Source: Lutraria lutraria
Lineage: Eukaryota; Mollusca; Bivalvia; Venerida; Mactridae
Length of the DNA: 64,000 nucleotides
Reading direction: 5' to 3'
Assembly (NCBI GenBank): GCA_964023205.1
Contig: OZ026847.1
Location: 7,934,819-7,998,818, forward strand
In this document: piece after piece, positions 47,149 to 59,528 of the stretch
Layout: each line of letters starts with the position of its first letter
How positions within the stretch are numbered: the first letter of the stretch is position 1
The notes under the pieces: model-generated
Databases searched by the model: none
The model's input: only the letters and a program-made list of their open reading frames with translations
What the model was told of the DNA's origin: nothing
Position numbers and translations under genes: made by a program

Positions 47149-47670
47149 TATTTTCGCCAGTCACTTATACTGCTGTATACTTTTAGAGTCATCATTAAGA
47201 GTTACCAAAGATGCTCTAAATGTAGAAATCATGTATATGTATCATATTTTCTGTATTGATATTCTAGTTGGCTATTATAGAGCACTCTGTCTAAATGTTC
47301 CATAATCATATACTCTTGTGAGGTAAGCTGTAAGTATATGTAGAAAATAACACAAACTCAGATCCCAGTGTTTTTTGTGTTTTTTGTGTTTTTTGTGTGT
47401 GTGTGTGTTTCCCATGCCATACTAAAGCACTTAGATATTTAGAATTATTATGTCTATAACTCTTTGCTGTGTCTTTAATTGTCTTATTAAGCAGTTTTCT
47501 GACTATCAGGAACACCGCAAACAGTGGTAATAACAATAAAGATGTTGTAAATATTGTTGGTCCAATGAGTAAGGCTTATAGTAAAAGTTTTTATGAAAGT
47601 TTGGATGGTATATTGCTACATGATTCATCACACTTGTATTTTGTAGCAATGAAAATGTTTCAATCCTAGT

Positions 47671-49084
47671 GAATGTAGATCACCCAACCTAGGAGTATTC
47701 AGTCAGTAGTGAATGTAGAGCACCCAACCTAGGAGTAATCAGTCAGTAGTGAATATAGAGCACCCAACCTAGGAATAATCAGTCAGTAGTGAATATAGAA
47801 CACCCAACTTAGGAGTATTCAGTCAGTAGTGAATGTAGAGCACCCAACCTAGGAGTAATCAGTCAGTAGTGAATATAGAACACACAACCTAGGAGTAATC
47901 AGTCAGTAGTGAATGTAGATCACCCAACCTAGGAGTAATCAGTCAGTAGTGAATATAGAACACCCAACCTAGGAGTATTCAGTCAGTAGTGAATGTAGAT
48001 CACCCAACCTAGGAGTAATCAGTCAGTAGTGAATATAGAACACCCAACCTAGGAGTAATCAGTCAGTAGTGAATGTAGAGCACCCAACCTAGGAATAATC
48101 AGTCAGTAGTGAATATAGAGCACCCAACCTAGGAGTAATCAGTCAGTAGTGAATATAGAACACCCAACCTAGGAGTAATCAGTCAGTAGTGAATGTAGAG
48201 CACCCAACCTAGGAATAATCAGTCAGTAGTGAATATAGAGCACCCAACCTAGGAGTAATCAGTCAGTAGTGAATATAGAACACCCAACCTAGGAGTAAAC
48301 AGTCAGTAGTGAATGTAGAGCACCCAACCTAGGAGTATTCAGTCAGTAGTGAATATAGAGCACCCAACCTAGGAGTAAACAGTCAGTTGTGAATATAGAA
48401 CACCCAACCTAGGAGTAATCAGTCAGTAGTGAATGTAGAAGACCCAACCTCGGAGTAATCAGTCAGTAGTGAATGTAGAGCACCCAACCTAGGAGTAAAC
48501 AGTCAGTAGTGAATATAGAACACCCAACCTAGGAGTAATCAGTCAGTAGTGAATGTAGAGCACCCAATCTAGGAGTAAACAGTCAGTAGTGAATATAGAG
48601 CACCCAACCTAGGAGTAATCAGTCAGTAGTGAATATAGAGCACCCAACCTAGGAGTAATCAGTCAGTAGTGAATGTAGAACACCCAACCTAGGAGTAATC
48701 AGTCAGTAGTGAATATAGAACACCCAACCTAGGAGTATTCAGTCAGTAGTGAATGTAGAGCACCCAACCTAGGAGTAATCAGTCAGTAGTGAATATAGAA
48801 CACCCAACCTAGGAGTATTCAGTCAGTAGTGAATGTAGAACACCCAACCTAGGAGTATTCAGTCAGTAGTGAATATAGAGCACCCAACCTAGGAGTAATC
48901 AGTCAGTAGTGAATATAGAACACCCAACCTAGGAGTATTCAGTCAGTAGTGAATGTAGAGCACCCAACCTAGGAGTAATCAGTCAGTAGTGAATATAGAA
49001 CACCCAACCTAGGAGTATTCAGTCAGTAGTGAATGTAGAGCACCCAACCTAGGAGTAATCAGTCAGTAGTGAATATAGAACACC
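47671..49084 (+). repeat. 40-bp minisatellite, about 35 copies
   Basis: Unit GAATATAGAACACCCAACCT plus AGGAGTAATCAGTCAGTAGT. Variants are confined to a few sites (GAATG/GAATA, AGAG/AGAA/AGAT, GTAATC/GTATTC/GTAAAC). Register is kept over 1.4 kb without indels. Variants follow 80-bp and 120-bp patterns. Confidence 0.97.
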
Positions 49085-49760
49085 AATTCATATTTCCTTG
49101 GCAGCAAGGAATTTAACACAGACAGCTCATAATAGAGCTGAACATGGTACCTCATCATTTATGACATCCTTATTACTGGTATGAATATAATACTCTGTAA
49201 GCCTGTTTATTTTGTATTACCAGGCCTGATTGAAAGTGATCAAGTTTGTCATCTTTGTCTACCTGATATTGTCTCTGATTGGTATCTTGATGAGTCTGCT
49301 AAACCTTACCTTAGCAGTGTACCAATTAGTATGGTTTACTTTAGGAGAAACAATCAACACACCTGATTGATATACAAGTGTTGATTCTATGGGAATCAAA
49401 TAAAACCAGCAGTGAATGAACGGACATGGACATTTTACTTGCCTACCTTTACTGAACGTTCCTTAATTGTTTTGTCTAGGGTGTAAGAGTACATTGTAAT
49501 TGATTCATAGAATGTTTATCACTTTCCTATGTCAGTTAATGTGTTTTGGCAAGTAGTATCATTCTTGTAGCACTATTACCATGTTTCTTTGTTTGGCTAC
49601 TGCTTATACATATACTAAGTATTTTCAGTACACAAATACCACCATTTTTTGTTCGTTTTAGATTAAGGACTAATTCCATAGTGGATGTAATTTAGTCATG
49701 GGGTTTATACTTTACATAAGTTTTTGTTTTAGAGTTTTTGATTTCTGTACCAGTAATGTA

Positions 49761-49970
49761 CAGTGGTTTCACAAAAATTCATGGATGCAGCTTATCCATG
49801 AATTTATGTGCCTACAAGTTAAGATGTTCTTAACATTATGAAAGGATCCAAACAGGCAAATTAAAATTCTACCTAAAATTCTGAAAATCTCGATATTAAT
49901 TATGTACCCATGAAATAATCGATTTTGTCAAATTCATCAAATTTGGTACCAATGAAATCAAATGTAACTG
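49761..49970. mobile_element. TA-flanked MITE, CAGTGGTTTCAC end
   Basis: TA|CAGTGGTTTCACAAAAATTC to AAATGTAACTG|TG with CATGAAT/ATTCATGG motifs in both halves. The ends are only loosely inverted, so the call is tentative. Confidence 0.45.
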
Positions 49971-50626
49971 TGTACAGTGTTTTAATGTTATATTTCTAGC
50001 ATAAGTGTCATGTTTTGGTAATAAACTTTGTGTATTGGATTATATTAATTAAATGAAATGAAGTAGATTCAGATGTCAGATATTGTTACATTCTTTGTGT
50101 TGAAAGAATGATGTATTAAGTCGTAAGTGGCACTGTGTTTGTGTTACAACATACAAGGTGTATATTATAAGCTAATGCGGCAATATGATACAGTTTGAAA
50201 GCCATTTATAAATATTCAGTTTCACCAAAATTTTATAAATGTTTACAAAATGTTCTGCATTTTTTCGGAAGTTTTGTGGTGTATAAGGTATAAAAGTTGT
50301 CCCAGTCGCCTCATAAACTCCGAAAGCCGAGCCTTCACTTAACATTTTTGTGCAAGAATGTATGTTTTGCAGGTTAATGGTACAATTTTGTACGTTATTT
50401 ATTCATGCACATTGACAATGTTGCCTATAATGTGAGCAGTGTTTAGCTCAGTTATTCTGTTCCCAAGGTTATAAAAGTTGAGAACAATCTCCGAGCTATC
50501 ACCTCAATTTTGCTCTCAAAGTATTATGGTTGCAAAGAAAGAGCTAATAAATGTTTATATACATATTCATGCTGTAAGGCTAATTAATGTATCAGTATTG
50601 TCTGATCATAATTAACTTCATGTAGA

Positions 50627-50650
50627 ACCAAATAAAATATACATAAACCT

Positions 50651-50683
<33 letters not shown>
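50627..50683 (+). mobile_element. Tiny 5'-truncated retro-insertion: AATAAA plus poly(A)
   Basis: The 13-bp direct repeat AACTTCATGTAGA (50614-50626 and 50684-50696) brackets about 25 bases that contain AATAAA (50631-50636), followed 16 bases later by a run of about 34 A (50652-50685, overlapping the second repeat copy). This is the 3' tip of a polyadenylated RNA inserted by target-primed reverse transcription. Source transcript unknown. Confidence 0.85.
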
Positions 50684-50687
<4 letters not shown>

Positions 50688-50739
50688 TCATGTAGAGGTA
50701 TGGTATATTGTATTTATAAATTGGCTGGGATATCCACCA

Positions 50740-50811
50740 GCCCGATTAGCTCAGTTGGTAGAGCATCAGACTTGCAAGCAGGAGGTCACGGGCTCAAGCC
50801 CCACATCAGGT
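50740..50811 (+). pseudogene. tRNA-like sequence (Lys/Ala-type), probably a pseudogene or SINE head
   Basis: GCCCGAT pairs with ATCAGGT as a flawed acceptor stem; GCTC/GAGC form a perfect D stem with box A TAGCTCAGTTGG; box B is GGGCTCAAGCC. The anticodon loop CTTGCAA would read TGC (Ala), but the anticodon stem (TCAGA/GCAGG) has two mismatches and the T stem two. The body resembles tRNA-Lys. No T-run terminator directly follows. A functional tRNA is unlikely. Confidence 0.6.
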
Positions 50812-51387
50812 ACATTATTTTCCTCCTCCTATTACCTTTGGTGCTGTGAGTGTGTGACTAGCCTAGGGGTGAAGCAAAGACTGGGTTACAATATGCCTGG
50901 GAATTTTGGATCCAATGTCATTTATTTGAAACTGATGAGCTTGAATAAGACAAAAATGTCAATTAAAAATTTGTTTTAATTTATTACTATATGGAGAAGT
51001 TGCTGACTACTTATGGAAGGGTAAGTTAGAGCTGGTTGGTATACTGTCCAGGAAAACTGATCAGGTGAACTCAAGCCTCTGTTTATAACTTAGATATCAT
51101 TGAAAAACGTCTAAAACCCACTTAAACTGAAACAGATGGGCTTATTGACATACAGAGAAGATTTCAGAAACCTGATAGTGATAATTGTCGAAAGTGGCAT
51201 CCATCCATTGTGTCATAAAGTTATTGCTGTAAAAATAATATTTGCATAATAATCTCGTATCTAAAAATCTACATCCTCATTTGAATATGTGTGGTATCAT
51301 TATCATAAGTTTATATCATACACCTAAGTAGGTACAGTGCAGAATTAACTCATTTAATACCAGTGGTTCATTTGTGACACTATAGTC

Positions 51388-52562
51388 AGACTTGCTTTCA
51401 GCTGCAGAATTAGATTGGGTCTTGCTTTCAGCTGCTGAATTAGACTGGGTCTTGTTTTAGTTGTACACTGGACTGGGTCTTGTTTTCAGCTGCAGAATTA
51501 GACAGGGTCTTGTTTTAGTTGTACACTAGACTGGGTCTTGCTTTCAGCTGCAGAATTAGACAGGGTCTTGTTTTAGTTGTACACTAGACTGGGTCTTGTT
51601 TTCAGCTGCAGAATTAGACAGGGTCTTGTTTTAGTTGTACACTAGACTGGGTCTTGCTTTCAGCTGCAGAATTAGACAGGGTCTTGTTTTAGTTGTACAC
51701 TAGACTGGGTCTTGTTTTCAGCTGCAGAATTAGACTGGGTCTTGTTTTAGTTGTACACTAGACTGGGTCTTGTCATCAGTTGTACACTAGACTGGGTCTT
51801 GTCATCAGTTGTACACTAGACTGAGTCTTGTCATCAGTTGTACACTAGACTGGATATTGTCATCAGTTGTACACTAGACTGGGTCTTTTCATCAGTTGTA
51901 CACTAGACTGGGTCTTGTCATCAGTTGTACACTAAACTTAGTCTTGTCATCAGTTGTACACTAGACTGGGTCTTGTCATCTGGGTCTTGTCATCAGTTGT
52001 ACACTAGACTGGATATTCTCATCAGTTGTACACTAGACTTAGTCTTGTCATCAGTTGTACACTAGACTTAGTCTTGTCATCAGTTGTACACTAGTCTTAG
52101 TCTCGTCATCAGTTGTACACTAGATTGGGTCTTGTCATCAGTTGTACACTAGACTTAGTCTTGTCATCAGTTGTACACTAGACTGGGTCTTGTCATCTGG
52201 GTCTTGTCATCAGTTGTACACTAGACTGGATATTCTCATCAGTTGTACACTAGACTTAGTCTTGTCATCAGTTGTACACTAGACTTAGTCTTGTCATCAG
52301 TTGTACACTAGTCTTAGTCTTGTCATCAGTTGTACACTAGACTGGGTCTTGTCATCAGTTGTACACTAGACTGGATATTCTCATCAGTTGTACACTAGAC
52401 TTAGTCTTGTCATCAGTTGTACACTAGACTTAGTCTTGTCATCAGTTGTACACTAGACTTAGTCTTGTCATCAGTTGTACACTAGACTGGGTCTTGCCAT
52501 CAGTTGTACACTAGACTGGGTCTTGTCATCAGTTGTACACTAGACTGGATATTGTTTCAGTT
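51388..52562 (+). repeat. 29-bp minisatellite with a 58-bp higher-order block
   Basis: From about 51770 the unit is GACTGGGTCTTGTCATCAGT plus TGTACACTA (29 bp) with variants TTAGTCTTG and GGATATTCTC. From 51388 to 51770 the repeating unit is 58 bp, alternating a GTTTTAGTTGTACACTA half with a TTTCAGCTGCAGAATTA half. A duplicated segment TCTTGTCATCTGGGTCTTG recurs near 51969 and 52189, showing copying of a multi-unit block. Confidence 0.95.
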
Positions 52563-54390
52563 GAAGTCTAGACTGTATTCATACCTTAATCTATTCACTG
52601 GACTATGTTTGATGTGTTTTGGCTCATTATCTTATCAAAGTGATGTGAATTTAAGAGTTATTTATAATAGTTGCTGAAACACATTCTTAAGCATCCCTCA
52701 CTTTTATGGGTTTGCAAGCTGCAACAAAGAGCTCACTTTATAATAGTCAACAGGATAGAATTTTATTAGGTAGTTTGAAAAATTATCAACAAAGGATTTA
52801 GGCATGTGTGGGTATATGACTCATAAAAGAAGGTTAATAGTAATTTTATCTTATAAAATTTGTGGCTGCTTCATTGGCCAAGCCATAAGTGATATGAAAA
52901 GATTTAATAAAAATCTCATGGTTTATGATGTGGTGAAAAATATCTATTTCTTTGTATGAATGAAATTTCATTGAGCGTTTTTCGTTTCCCAGTGCAAATC
53001 ACATTATAAACAGCCATGAATTGAAGTTTGAACTACAATATAGCTTAGATTGATAGATAAACTCATATTTTTTGCTTCAAAGATTATTCAAAATTTGCTG
53101 AATTGCGTGAAAACATATCGTGAAAAACTTTTGCTTCTCTTTACATAATCTTGGCTAAGCTTTACCCATAGATTATGTAAATGTGTATCTTTACAAAGCG
53201 TTTGGATGTTGGAATGAGAAATAAATTGAAAATAGTGCTATGACAGTTTTATAAGCCCGAGTTACAATGTTGGATTCATATTGAATGTTTTATGAATTTG
53301 TATAGATGTCCCGTTTATAGAATTAATGTGCTAATTAAACAAATTGCATGTCTGGCTGTTGAAATTCATACCCATTTCTGCAGGATATTAATGAATGGGG
53401 TTTCATATGTCATGAATTCTTATTTTATCGCGTATGAATTTGGATAGGTTTAATTTTGGTTTTGATTTTAACATGTGTCTGATAAATTTTCATTTAAGGC
53501 CACAATGTAAGATTTTATTTGAATCACTCCGTTTTTGCACCATGATTTTCATATTTTATTCAAATTTCAATATTGAGTTATAATTACATGTGATGTATGT
53601 ATAATAAAACTGATTTTTTCTCAATAATTTAATTAAATGATAAAATTGGTTTGATATACTGGTAAAATAAAACTTGCAGTAGTTGTGCAATTAACTGTCA
53701 ACATGTGACAAAAGGGTCTCTGTCTGTTTTTATGGTTGTTGTTACTGCTGCAGGTGCTCTTGCTGATGTTGTTTTTGTTGTTGTTTTGGTTAGGTTGTTG
53801 ATATGATTGTCGGCACAGGTCCCATGTTTTTTGTACTTTGTCAAACTTTGTTATCAATTCGATCTCCTGTCAAAATTTGTACTTGGTCGTAACTCAGGGC
53901 TTTAACAACTAGGTCAATAATTTAAATCATAGACATACCTTAAAAACATTCATTTCGGTTCCGTTAATTGATTGCTTCTGATTAAACTTTTTATCAAAGT
54001 AGTACATTAATTCAATGTCAGACCTCGCATTTTTGTGATTTAAAAAAACACACCATTTACCAAAATGTAATGAATACAAAAATTACCCCAAACTGCATTG
54101 AGTATTTACCTTCTTCTGTAATTTTCTAATGTTCCGTAAGACCCATAATTTCGGTACTTAATGTTGCATGAATGAATTGAACGGAAAATAAAAAGACCAG
54201 TGTGGTTTAGATTTCACTAATTACTATAACAGTTAATATTTGAATGATTTATAATGACTGTGTTAAGTTATTCTGATTTATTTCAATCACTCGGTCTGCC
54301 CATACATAACAAAGATCTGATTGGATCAGTGATTCAATAAACATTGATATAAGAAGTGATCATAGTTTTATATAAGAGATAGACTTGCTT

Positions 54391-54516
54391 AAATCATGTT
54401 GATATGTCCACAGGCAACCAATGTATGACATCAAATCATGTTGATACATCCACAGGCAACCAATGTATGACATCAAATCATGTTGATACATCCACAGGCA
54501 ACTGATGTATGACATA
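54391..54516 (+). repeat. 42-bp unit in three copies
   Basis: AAATCATGTTGATACATCCA plus CAGGCAACCAATGTATGACATC, three times without gaps; the last copy has a changed CTG for CCA. Confidence 0.95.
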
Positions 54517-54551
54517 GACCCCAGACCCCAGGAATTTAACCATATATATTA

Positions 54552-54726
54552 TAGTACAACCCCTGCAGAGCAACACCCTGTGGAAGCTGCAAATATTGGC
54601 CATGGTTAAGAGGTTGTTGCTCTACAGAGGTTAACTTTATAGTAAATATCATTGTAGGGAAATTTTGAAGGTGTTGTTATAGAAAGGTTGTTGCTCTATG
54701 GAGGGCCGCTCTGGAGAGGTTTACTG
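54552..54726 (-). mobile_element. MITE family A, reversed, single unit
   Basis: TAGTACAACCCCTGCAGAGC, CACCCTGTGGAAGCTGC, one unit, then CTCTGGAGAGGTTTACTG|TA. With one unit it approximates the unexpanded form. Confidence 0.8.
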
Positions 54727-56176
54727 TATACAGTAACATGATGTGATATTCACCAGCAGAATAACCCCCAAGCTGTATCTCCCTTAACTATTGTCTACAT
54801 AACAAGAATAAGCTCTTAAAAAGTTCTTCAGCCCTTCCTATGCTTTAATTTTGATAATGGATGTTTGCTTAAAAAAAGAAGAAGAAATAATCTTGAACAA
54901 TAAGATTGCATGCTATGATTGTCATGTTTACACGTGAAAATGATGCCATTTTCTGACAGTTAAAGCCAATAATTTAAATGTTGGCATCTGATATTGACTT
55001 AGGGTACTGCTTAATCTTTCTATATACTTAAGTCAACAACAATTGCTTCAATACATCTTTTCTTAAAACAGTGACAAAATTAGATTAATACCCTTTCAGA
55101 ACATTCCATGTTTTTTTACTTTGGAAACCAATGAAGTATTGATTTCTGTAGTTATTAATGCCATGTAAAAGGTATGTTTATAGGATACATGTACCATCTT
55201 AACACTTTCAATTTCTGCCACCATTTTGGTGATAGCACTGTACATTGGAGGGCAACATTAAGACATTAAGTAATTATGTGCAAAAGGAATCATTTTATTT
55301 AGTCCATGAGTCACAGTTCATGTTAACGCAATTACGTAAATGTGACACCACTATCAAGGGAGGCTCTTACTTTGAGGGGAATCAGTGTCCATATTCCTTT
55401 CCTGCTTTGTACGTAAACCATCACCGTCGATTTACTGTTGATACATGGTAGATCTACAACATAAGATACTACTATCTACTTGTAGAATAACTTTGTTTGA
55501 TGATAAATCTTAAAAGTACCTTATCGCTGATGTTATTATCCCCCTCTCCCTCCGAATGACTTCAGGCCTCTTCATTTAAACCAGATATTTACAATTCATA
55601 TTGTATGATATAAGATTGTTTATTTAAATGAGCCAGTGACTTCTGTGGTTTGCTGTTTGCACTGCTTGTTTTATTAAGCCTCAGGCTTTTTATTTCAATT
55701 CTTTAGCTGTCTGATTAATTGTATATACGAATGTAGCGAATGTAGCGGTCAGTTTTTGGAGGAGAGTGTGTGTGTGTGTGGGGGGGGGGGGGTTCAGTAT
55801 GTTTTCAATTTGTTCCTTACATGATCAGTGACAGCTAGATGATGCATTGGGGAAATTAGTTGAAGTGTTAGATTTTATGTTATTGCAGTAACGTAACCCC
55901 ACAATGACTGACAGGGTCTCTTATAATGTTCAAATTGTTCTTTTTTGTTGCCCCTCTATATACTGGTAGATAAAGGACCGAACATGATATTATCATTTCA
56001 CATTGTTTATAAAAACCTGCTGGGTATTTTGAATGTGGTCAGTAACATCAAATGTGTGTACATTCAACTTGAACAATCAAAATAAGTACAGTAGTCTGCT
56101 CTTTTGTGTTGATTCTAAATTATGAAAATATCCGGTGGCCATTTTTATGTTCGTTACTGAATTACTTCCCTTTGAT

Positions 56177-56656
56177 TAGGGCTGTGGCGAGTATCCGAGT
56201 ACTCGGGTAATCACAAATCAAATTGAAAAATTGCGTACGATTCATCGTCGTTACTGAGATTTGTGGTTTGCGATCTTGTTTTTAACATAAAGTGTATTCT
56301 TTGTTCTTAAAATTTCCTTTTCTCTGAATATATATATTGTCTCATCATAGACTACTTTGTTTGCCAAGAGGTCCAATTGGATCTTTAAATAATGGGTCAC
56401 AGGCTGAAACCAGAAAATGATGTTGGTAAATCCATTACTTGGAAGGGAGTTCGTATAAGTTTAAGTCATAGAACATTTTATATCGATTTACTTCATTATT
56501 CATGAAAGAAAAGTAAGTTTGCTGTCTTCAGGACTGCAATTTTGAAGTTTTAGATGGGTTACTTGATAACAAAAGATACGCGATTCGATTTGTGGATCGA
56601 AAGTGTCAATCGTGGATTGGATCGGATCGCTACTTACCAAATGAGCCACAGCCCTA
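56177..56656. mobile_element. Non-autonomous hAT element
   Basis: Termini TAGGGCTGTGGCGA and GAGCCACAGCCCTA are inverted. The 8-bp flanks CCTTTGAT (56169-56176) and CCTCTGAT (56657-56664) match at seven of eight, the duplication length typical of hAT. Internal GATTCGATTTGTGGATCG and GATTGGATCGGATCG are at one end. 480 bp, no transposase. Confidence 0.85.
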
Positions 56657-57199
56657 CCTCTGATAACTCTCCATCGTCCTGAGTTATCTTCTTTTTATCA
56701 CACCTAGTATAATTATCTCCCCTTATCACGTTATTATAGTTATTAGCAGATAGTGTGATAACATACATGATAAACTCCTTACTAATCGTGAGGTGAGAAA
56801 TTATGGTATGATAAATGTAATAGTATTTAATAGAGATTTATCTTCGATGAATGTTTTAGTGTTTTATGTAATAAACACAACTGTAATTTCAGAGGTTATA
56901 CATTTTTATATTCATGGTCCATTTACCTTAGATAATTTCTTGATAAATATTTGAATCATTGTAAGTGACTCATGAAATTGCTTCCTGTTTGAACATTAAA
57001 TTAACCAAATGTTTCATTCAGCCACTTTAAAATAATCCTTCAATTTAAATTTTTGATATACATGTAGTTAGAAGTGGAGTCCCTGCCACTGGGTACTGTT
57101 ATTACGAGGTTTGAGTATATAGCTCACAGTCTGTGTTCTGTTTTGGGTAGAATTGAAATCTAGACTGGTTTTCTGTACTTGCTAAGTATAGGTTAGAGT

Positions 57200-57292
57200 G
57201 CATATATTTGGATGTTCTTTGTAAATAAGAAAGCTAAAAAGAGGTGTAGTGACTGTATAAGCTTTCTTATTACAAAGAACAACTAAATATGC
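57200..57292. other. 93-nt imperfect hairpin, miRNA-precursor-like
   Basis: Arms GCATATATTTGGATGTTCTT... and its inverse ...AAGAACAACTAAATATGC pair over about 34 bp with small bulges, with a perfect GAAAGCT/AGCTTTC inner stem and a loop of about 23 bases (57237-57259). Size and shape suit a pre-miRNA or a small foldback element. No second copy seen in the window. Confidence 0.45.
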
Positions 57293-58530
57293 AAGATTTA
57301 TTGTTATCTTTTTTATCCTGTGTGCACAGTCTCTATCTTACTAAATAAATGAGTGCAGATATCAAGAACTGTATTTCAAATTGGACTTTTAGGAATTTTA
57401 CGATTATAATAACGTTTTACGTAATTCATAACGTTTTACGTAATTCATTGGTCCATAATTACGATGACACACATATTTCATTATATCTACGTAAGTACCA
57501 GATTACGACAGGAAACAGACTATTAGTTTGTATTATTGACTTGATAGCAGTCCAAGCACTGTAAGTACTTACAGTTATGCTCCATGTAGCTTGCACTTAC
57601 TGTCTGTAAGGACAGTATGTATAGACACTGTAAAACTGTCCATATATCAAGTGTTTTATATGTCATAATAAATATCATAATATTATGTCAAGATGATATG
57701 ACTTCAGTAAATGAATTATAAATCCATAGATTTTATCTTTTAAAGATTAACCCGACAAAGTTCTATAAGTCATTTATATTTTTACTTCACTTGCTGGCAA
57801 GTTTCATAGTTATTTGTGTAGGTGTAAGGTCATTAGAAGCGGAACTATTTAAATCCTATATCGGCACTTGTATGGATCATACGTGACACTGCGCTATTTT
57901 TTTTCATATGTTGTTTTGTCTTTGATGTGGCGCACACTGTGAGTTGATTAAACCGCAGGCAACATAGACTATGCTTATGTTTGTACTTAATGCTGAATGC
58001 TTCAGTGAGACAGACTTTAACTCAATGATTCCGTGCGGGGAGGGGGGTTCATTAAATTGCTCATTCATGCAAATTAAAAGCAAATTAAATCTGAAGCGCT
58101 GACATTAATTTTAATGGTAAACTTGATGTTATGTGAGTCACCAGCCAGTTTTGATTTGATTTTTTTAGGAAGCAAAAACTTGTACTAGCGCATTGTGTAG
58201 TACACATAGTCACATACTCTGATCAAACATGGACTAGGCAAAAAATATTGTTCATTTAGGGGTGCCTGATCCTACCTAACACTACCCAACCGTGAGATTT
58301 TTTTATCAATTTCAAATAGGTTTTAAGTGATACAAGACTGCATGATGTCAATAAAACATTTTTATTGAAAAAAAACACTTAATTTCCTACCTTGCTGTTT
58401 ACAGACTTTTGCTCTTAACACACAAGTTATTTTTTGGCCTTAATATGTGACCAATTTCCAGGAACCTTCTAACTTTAATATTGTATAGAATGATTAGAAA
58501 TTTATCTTCTGATCTATAAGTCTACATGCA

Positions 58531-58596
58531 TAATATCACATGATATCACATGATATCACATGATATCACATAATATCACATGATATCACATAATAT
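58531..58596 (+). repeat. 10-bp simple repeat (ATGATATCAC)n
   Basis: About 6-7 copies of ATRATATCAC; each unit holds the palindrome TGATATCA. Confidence 0.9.
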
Positions 58597-58744
58597 CGAG
58601 TGTTTCTTATACAGTTAGTACATATACTAATCTATATGCTGATTAGGTTTTTCATTACAAGGTAGAACTACAGACAAACTGTTAATATTTGTATTTTACA
58701 ATTTTGTATATTCCTATAAATTACATTTATTTGGTTTCTGGTGT

Positions 58745-58935
58745 CTGATTGGTCAATTCAAATAATTACAACATCATAATTGGTCAAATTAGATTATTAC
58801 TGCATCATGATTGGTTTATCACTTTAAATTTAGTCTGATTGGTCAGTTTAGATTATTACTGCATCATGATTGGTCAGTCACTTTAAATTCAGTCTGATTG
58901 GTCAATCAAATGATTAAATGATCATGATTGGTCTG
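58745..58935 (-). promoter_or_regulatory. Seven CCAAT boxes at about 30-bp spacing
   Basis: ATTGG (CCAAT on minus) starts at 58748, 58779, 58810, 58838, 58869, 58897 and 58927: intervals 31, 31, 28, 31, 28, 30. Most lie in TGATTGGTC, close to the NF-Y consensus. The block is a decayed tandem repeat, so the regular spacing may be a by-product. No adjacent transcript is identified. Confidence 0.45.
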
Positions 58936-59229
58936 TCAGTTTTATTTTCTTCATAATAAATCATTTTTCTTGTTTGTTTGAATATCTTAGTGTATCATAA
59001 GCGCATTACTGAATTTAATAATATTTGCCCTTCTTTTATGAAGCCGCTGGCAACTTCACATTTTACAGAATTCGCCAGGCGGAAACAATATTGTAAACAA
59101 TATGGTTGAATGTATACCCAGCATATTTCGGTATAAAATTTATATCTCCACTTAATTTAGTTTTTATCTAAATTGCTTTTGTGTGAAATTGTGCATTAGG
59201 TGATAAGCTGAATCATTAAACAAGGGAAC

Positions 59230-59296
59230 AGCTGTTGTTGTTGTAGTTGTAAACATTGTTGTTGTTGTTTGTAGTTGCTGTTGTTGTTGTTGTTTT
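59230..59296 (+). repeat. GTT trinucleotide repeat
   Basis: Interrupted (GTT)n with GTAGTT variants. Confidence 0.9.
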
Positions 59297-59528
59297 ATAA
59301 GCTGTCAGCCAGGGTGGTAATGTTTCTGTAAACTATTCTTTGTGTGTTTTATGTTGAACTTGTGATTCTAATGAAGTATTGTAATTATGTAATAAGTTTC
59401 ACAACACATGGAAGTGTGTCTGTTTTCAAAATTTATTTTAATTTGGATTTTACAAGAAAACGCACAATGCCATAATGTTGTATAAGTTAATTAAATTATT
59501 TTGGATTTTACAACAAAACACACAATTG

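Noticed and set aside
47516..47669. Open frame next to the 40-bp minisatellite, with possible CAG acceptors near 47493 and 47510
   Set aside because: No recognisable domain, no donor, and it ends exactly at the minisatellite edge. Too little support.
47671..49084. CRISPR-like array
   Set aside because: There are no unique spacers: the full 40-bp unit repeats head to tail. It is a eukaryotic minisatellite.
49224..49366. Possible terminal exon: TATTACCAG acceptor, a 47-codon frame with CHLCLPDIVSDWYLDES, a stop, then AATAAA-bearing sequence
   Set aside because: The peptide matches nothing I recognise, there is no phase partner for the exon at 24714 (which ends on a whole codon, so it would be compatible but unproven), and frames of this length are common in the window.
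53633..53857. Asn/Gln-rich minus-strand frame
   Set aside because: It derives from a GTT-rich simple-sequence stretch.
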